A stretch of DNA of 7,191 bases from Chitinispirillales bacterium (GTDB lineage: Bacteria; Fibrobacterota; Chitinivibrionia; Chitinivibrionales; Chitinispirillaceae). The notes below the pieces were generated by a model. That model ran no database searches and had not been told where the DNA came from. It was given only the letters and a program-made list of their open reading frames with translations. Below, piece by piece: positions 6,313 through 7,191 of the stretch. Location of the stretch: assembly GCA_031254445.1 (NCBI GenBank), contig JAIRUL010000136.1:1-7191 (forward strand), written 5' to 3'. Position 1 is the first letter of the stretch, and each line of letters begins with the position of its first letter. The position numbers and the translations under genes are program-made.

Positions 6313-6948
6313 GTGGAATCTATGCACGCCGTATTGGAGTGGTTCATAGTATTGCTGGTAATCGCCGCTGGGCTTGCGGTTGACAGGTTTGCGCCGGCAA
6401 AGAATATCCGCTACCCGCTCTATATAGCGGTATTGCTTACAGCGTTTATCTTTGACCTGAACAAGTTTTCGTTTCGCGTTGCCGCCCTTAACGCCGTGTT
6501 CTATTTTGCGATATTGCTGATTGTAACCGAGGTCTTTTGGATCTGCGTCCGCAAGAAGAGCAAGCTGCTGTTAGGCGGCGCGTTTGTGCTGTTAGTCCCG
6601 GTTTTCCTATACGCGTTCGCCGCGTTTCTGCTGATAGTCCCGCTCCCGTGCCACAAAAACACCGGCGGCCGCGTAGGCGCATATAAAGCCTGCGCCGGCA
6701 AGAGCTACGCCTTAGCCAAGCGCCTATCGTTCGACCCGTTCAATCCGGCGCAGGTATACATCCTAACAAGAGACCTCCCCCATACGCCCCTAAAAAAACA
6801 AGTAGACAAATTCATCGCCCCCAAAGGCTACATAGAGGCGGTTTTCTCCCCGGACTGGCAATGCCAGGAGGGAGGCCGGGCCAAAGTAGACCTATACATA
6901 GACGGCTACGTCCTATGGTCGCTGGAGGATAAGAAGGCCGAGGAGTGA
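6313..6948 (+). CDS. Four-helix integral membrane protein with C-terminal soluble domain, unknown function
   Basis: The frame runs from GTG 6313 to TGA 6946-6948 (211 residues); the start rests on the AAGGGAG at 6301-6307. Four hydrophobic segments are visible at about residues 9-25, 34-49, 56-79 and 84-111. Positive residues cluster in the loops 25-33 (R, K, R) and 80-84 (RKKSK), while the N-terminus is acidic. By the positive-inside rule this predicts both termini outside the cytoplasm. Residues 112-211 form a soluble domain with three cysteines (C113, C127, C184), a D-P-F-N-P stretch (141-145) and a charged tail EDKKAEE. I do not recognise the family. It follows the GH8 gene after 75 bases on the same strand with no clear terminator between, so co-transcription is plausible, but a role in the enzyme's export or anchoring would be a guess. 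Upstream-type GC-rich codon use supports real coding. Confidence 0.85.
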   Translation: MESMHAVLEWFIVLLVIAAGLAVDRFAPAKNIRYPLYIAVLLTAFIFDLNKFSFRVAALNAVFYFAILLIVTEVFWICVRKKSKLLLGGAFVLLVPVFLYAFAAFLLIVPLPCHKNTGGRVGAYKACAGKSYALAKRLSFDPFNPAQVYILTRDLPHTPLKKQVDKFIAPKGYIEAVFSPDWQCQEGGRAKVDLYIDGYVLWSLEDKKAEE

Positions 6949-6950
6949 TC

Positions 6951-7000
6951 TTTTAATCTTTTAAATCTTTAAATCTTTAAATCTTTAAATCTTTTAAATC
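6951..7000 (+). repeat. Tandem AT-rich tract, six copies of TTTAAATC-type unit
   Basis: Starting two bases after the membrane-protein stop codon, six units of 8-9 bases follow head to tail: TTTTAATC, TTTTAAATC, three exact TTTAAATC, and TTTTAAATC. Each normal unit contains the palindrome TTTAAA. The strand is T-rich on top and A-rich below. It directly abuts the first of the two long repeats, whose leading AAATC it shares. A looser version (TTTAAG, TTCTTTAAAATC) lies between the long repeats at 7065-7087. Confidence 0.9.
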
Positions 7001-7064
7001 TTTTTCAGACGAAGCCTACGGCTTCATAACGTGTGGCGCAGAGCCGCCACACAAAGTCAACGTC
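6996..7064 (+). repeat. Long direct repeat, copy A (69 bp, two hairpins)
   Basis: This copy matches 7083-7153 almost perfectly except in the loop of the second hairpin. Hairpin 1 is GAAGCC-TAC-GGCTTC (7011-7025). Hairpin 2 is GTGTGGCG-CAGAGC-CGCCACAC (7031-7052; 8-bp stem, 6-base loop). The copy ends AAAGTCAACGTC. No T-run follows either hairpin directly, so neither is a standard intrinsic terminator. The organisation resembles REP/BIME-like intergenic repeats, but membership of a genome-wide family cannot be shown from one window. Confidence 0.9.
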
Positions 7065-7082
7065 TTTAAGTCAAATTCTTTA

Positions 7083-7153
7083 AAATCTTTTTCAGACGAA
7101 GCCTACGGCTTCATAACGTGTGGCGGCTAAAGCCGCCACACAAAGTCAACGTC
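7083..7153 (+). repeat. Long direct repeat, copy B (71 bp, two hairpins)
   Basis: Second copy of the repeat at 6996-7064, in the same orientation and 87-89 bases downstream. Hairpin 1 is identical (7098-7112). Hairpin 2 is longer: GTGTGGCGGC-TAAA-GCCGCCACAC (7118-7141; 10-bp stem, 4-base loop). The difference from copy A is confined to the centre of this hairpin (7126-7130 region, two extra bases), while both arms stay paired. The following GTCAAAGTCAAAGG looks like a further partial echo of the AAAGTCAACGTC end. Confidence 0.9.
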
Positions 7154-7191
7154 AAAGTCAAAGGCGGCGGTGTGGATGGTTTTGATGTTGA
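7127..7191 (-). CDS. Possible C-terminal end of a convergent gene (edge fragment)
   Basis: One minus-strand frame is open from the window edge for 20 codons to TAG 7129-7127. Its last residues read TIHTAAFDFDVDFVWRL, with an alternating F/D pattern plausible for a final beta-strand. The stop codon falls inside hairpin 2 of repeat copy B, so if this gene is real the repeat overlaps its end. With so few codons, and in repeat-derived sequence, chance is a serious alternative; another minus frame ends at a TGA slightly earlier. Confidence 0.25.
   Translation of the reverse strand, partial: NIKTIHTAAFDFDVDFVWRL

Noticed and set aside
7011..7052. Intrinsic terminator for the membrane-protein gene
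   Set aside because: The hairpins are good but neither is followed by a T-run on the plus strand; the T-rich tract lies before them. On the minus strand the bases after the hairpins are A-rich. They could still slow transcription, but the standard pattern is missing.
6951..7153. CRISPR-like array
   Set aside because: There are only two long copies, each itself containing two hairpins, and the separating sequence is just the low-complexity TTTAAATC-type tract rather than a unique spacer; no cas gene is in view.

Overview
The window looks like chromosomal DNA from a polysaccharide-degrading Gram-negative bacterium. The best guess is the Fibrobacterota (Fibrobacter or the termite-gut relatives). 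That is inferred from the style of the large secreted protein: a GH8 glycoside hydrolase, DUF11-type repeats, a chitobiase-C-like domain, 'D-x-x-GDG' / 'DGVAPVI' beta-sandwich modules and a FlgD-Ig-like C-terminal domain. No rRNA or other marker gene is present, so the taxonomy is not proven. Genes are GC-rich and the gaps between them are clearly AT-rich.

Layout. (1) Positions 1-583, minus strand: two small genes in a compact operon, a 71-residue hypothetical protein followed 19 bases later by a protein of at least 116 residues cut by the window edge. Both have a good Shine-Dalgarno sequence at the same 9-base spacing, and a near-consensus promoter (TTGACA, 18 bases, TATATA) lies upstream. 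(2) Positions 584-810: a divergent, AT-rich intergenic region holding that promoter and, on the other side, a perfect 3 x 11-bp tandem repeat upstream of the large gene. (3) Positions 811-6237, plus strand: one very large gene for a predicted exported multidomain GH8 enzyme of 1808 residues. (4) Positions 6313-6948, plus strand: a four-helix membrane protein with a cysteine-containing C-terminal domain that probably faces the periplasm; it may be co-transcribed with the GH8 gene. (5) Positions 6949-7191: no complete gene. This stretch holds a tandem 8-9-bp AT-rich tract, two copies of a ~70-bp repeat that each contain two hairpins, and possibly the last codons of a convergent gene.

How the genes work together: the GH8 enzyme should be secreted and cut a beta-1,4-linked polysaccharide outside the cell, with its long non-catalytic tail serving for display, binding or sorting. 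The membrane protein and the two minus-strand genes have no recognisable link to it beyond position. The most unusual things here are the architecture of the GH8 protein, where two DUF11-like folds each appear to be interrupted by a large unrecognised insertion, its altered catalytic-base motif, and the repeats flanking the locus.
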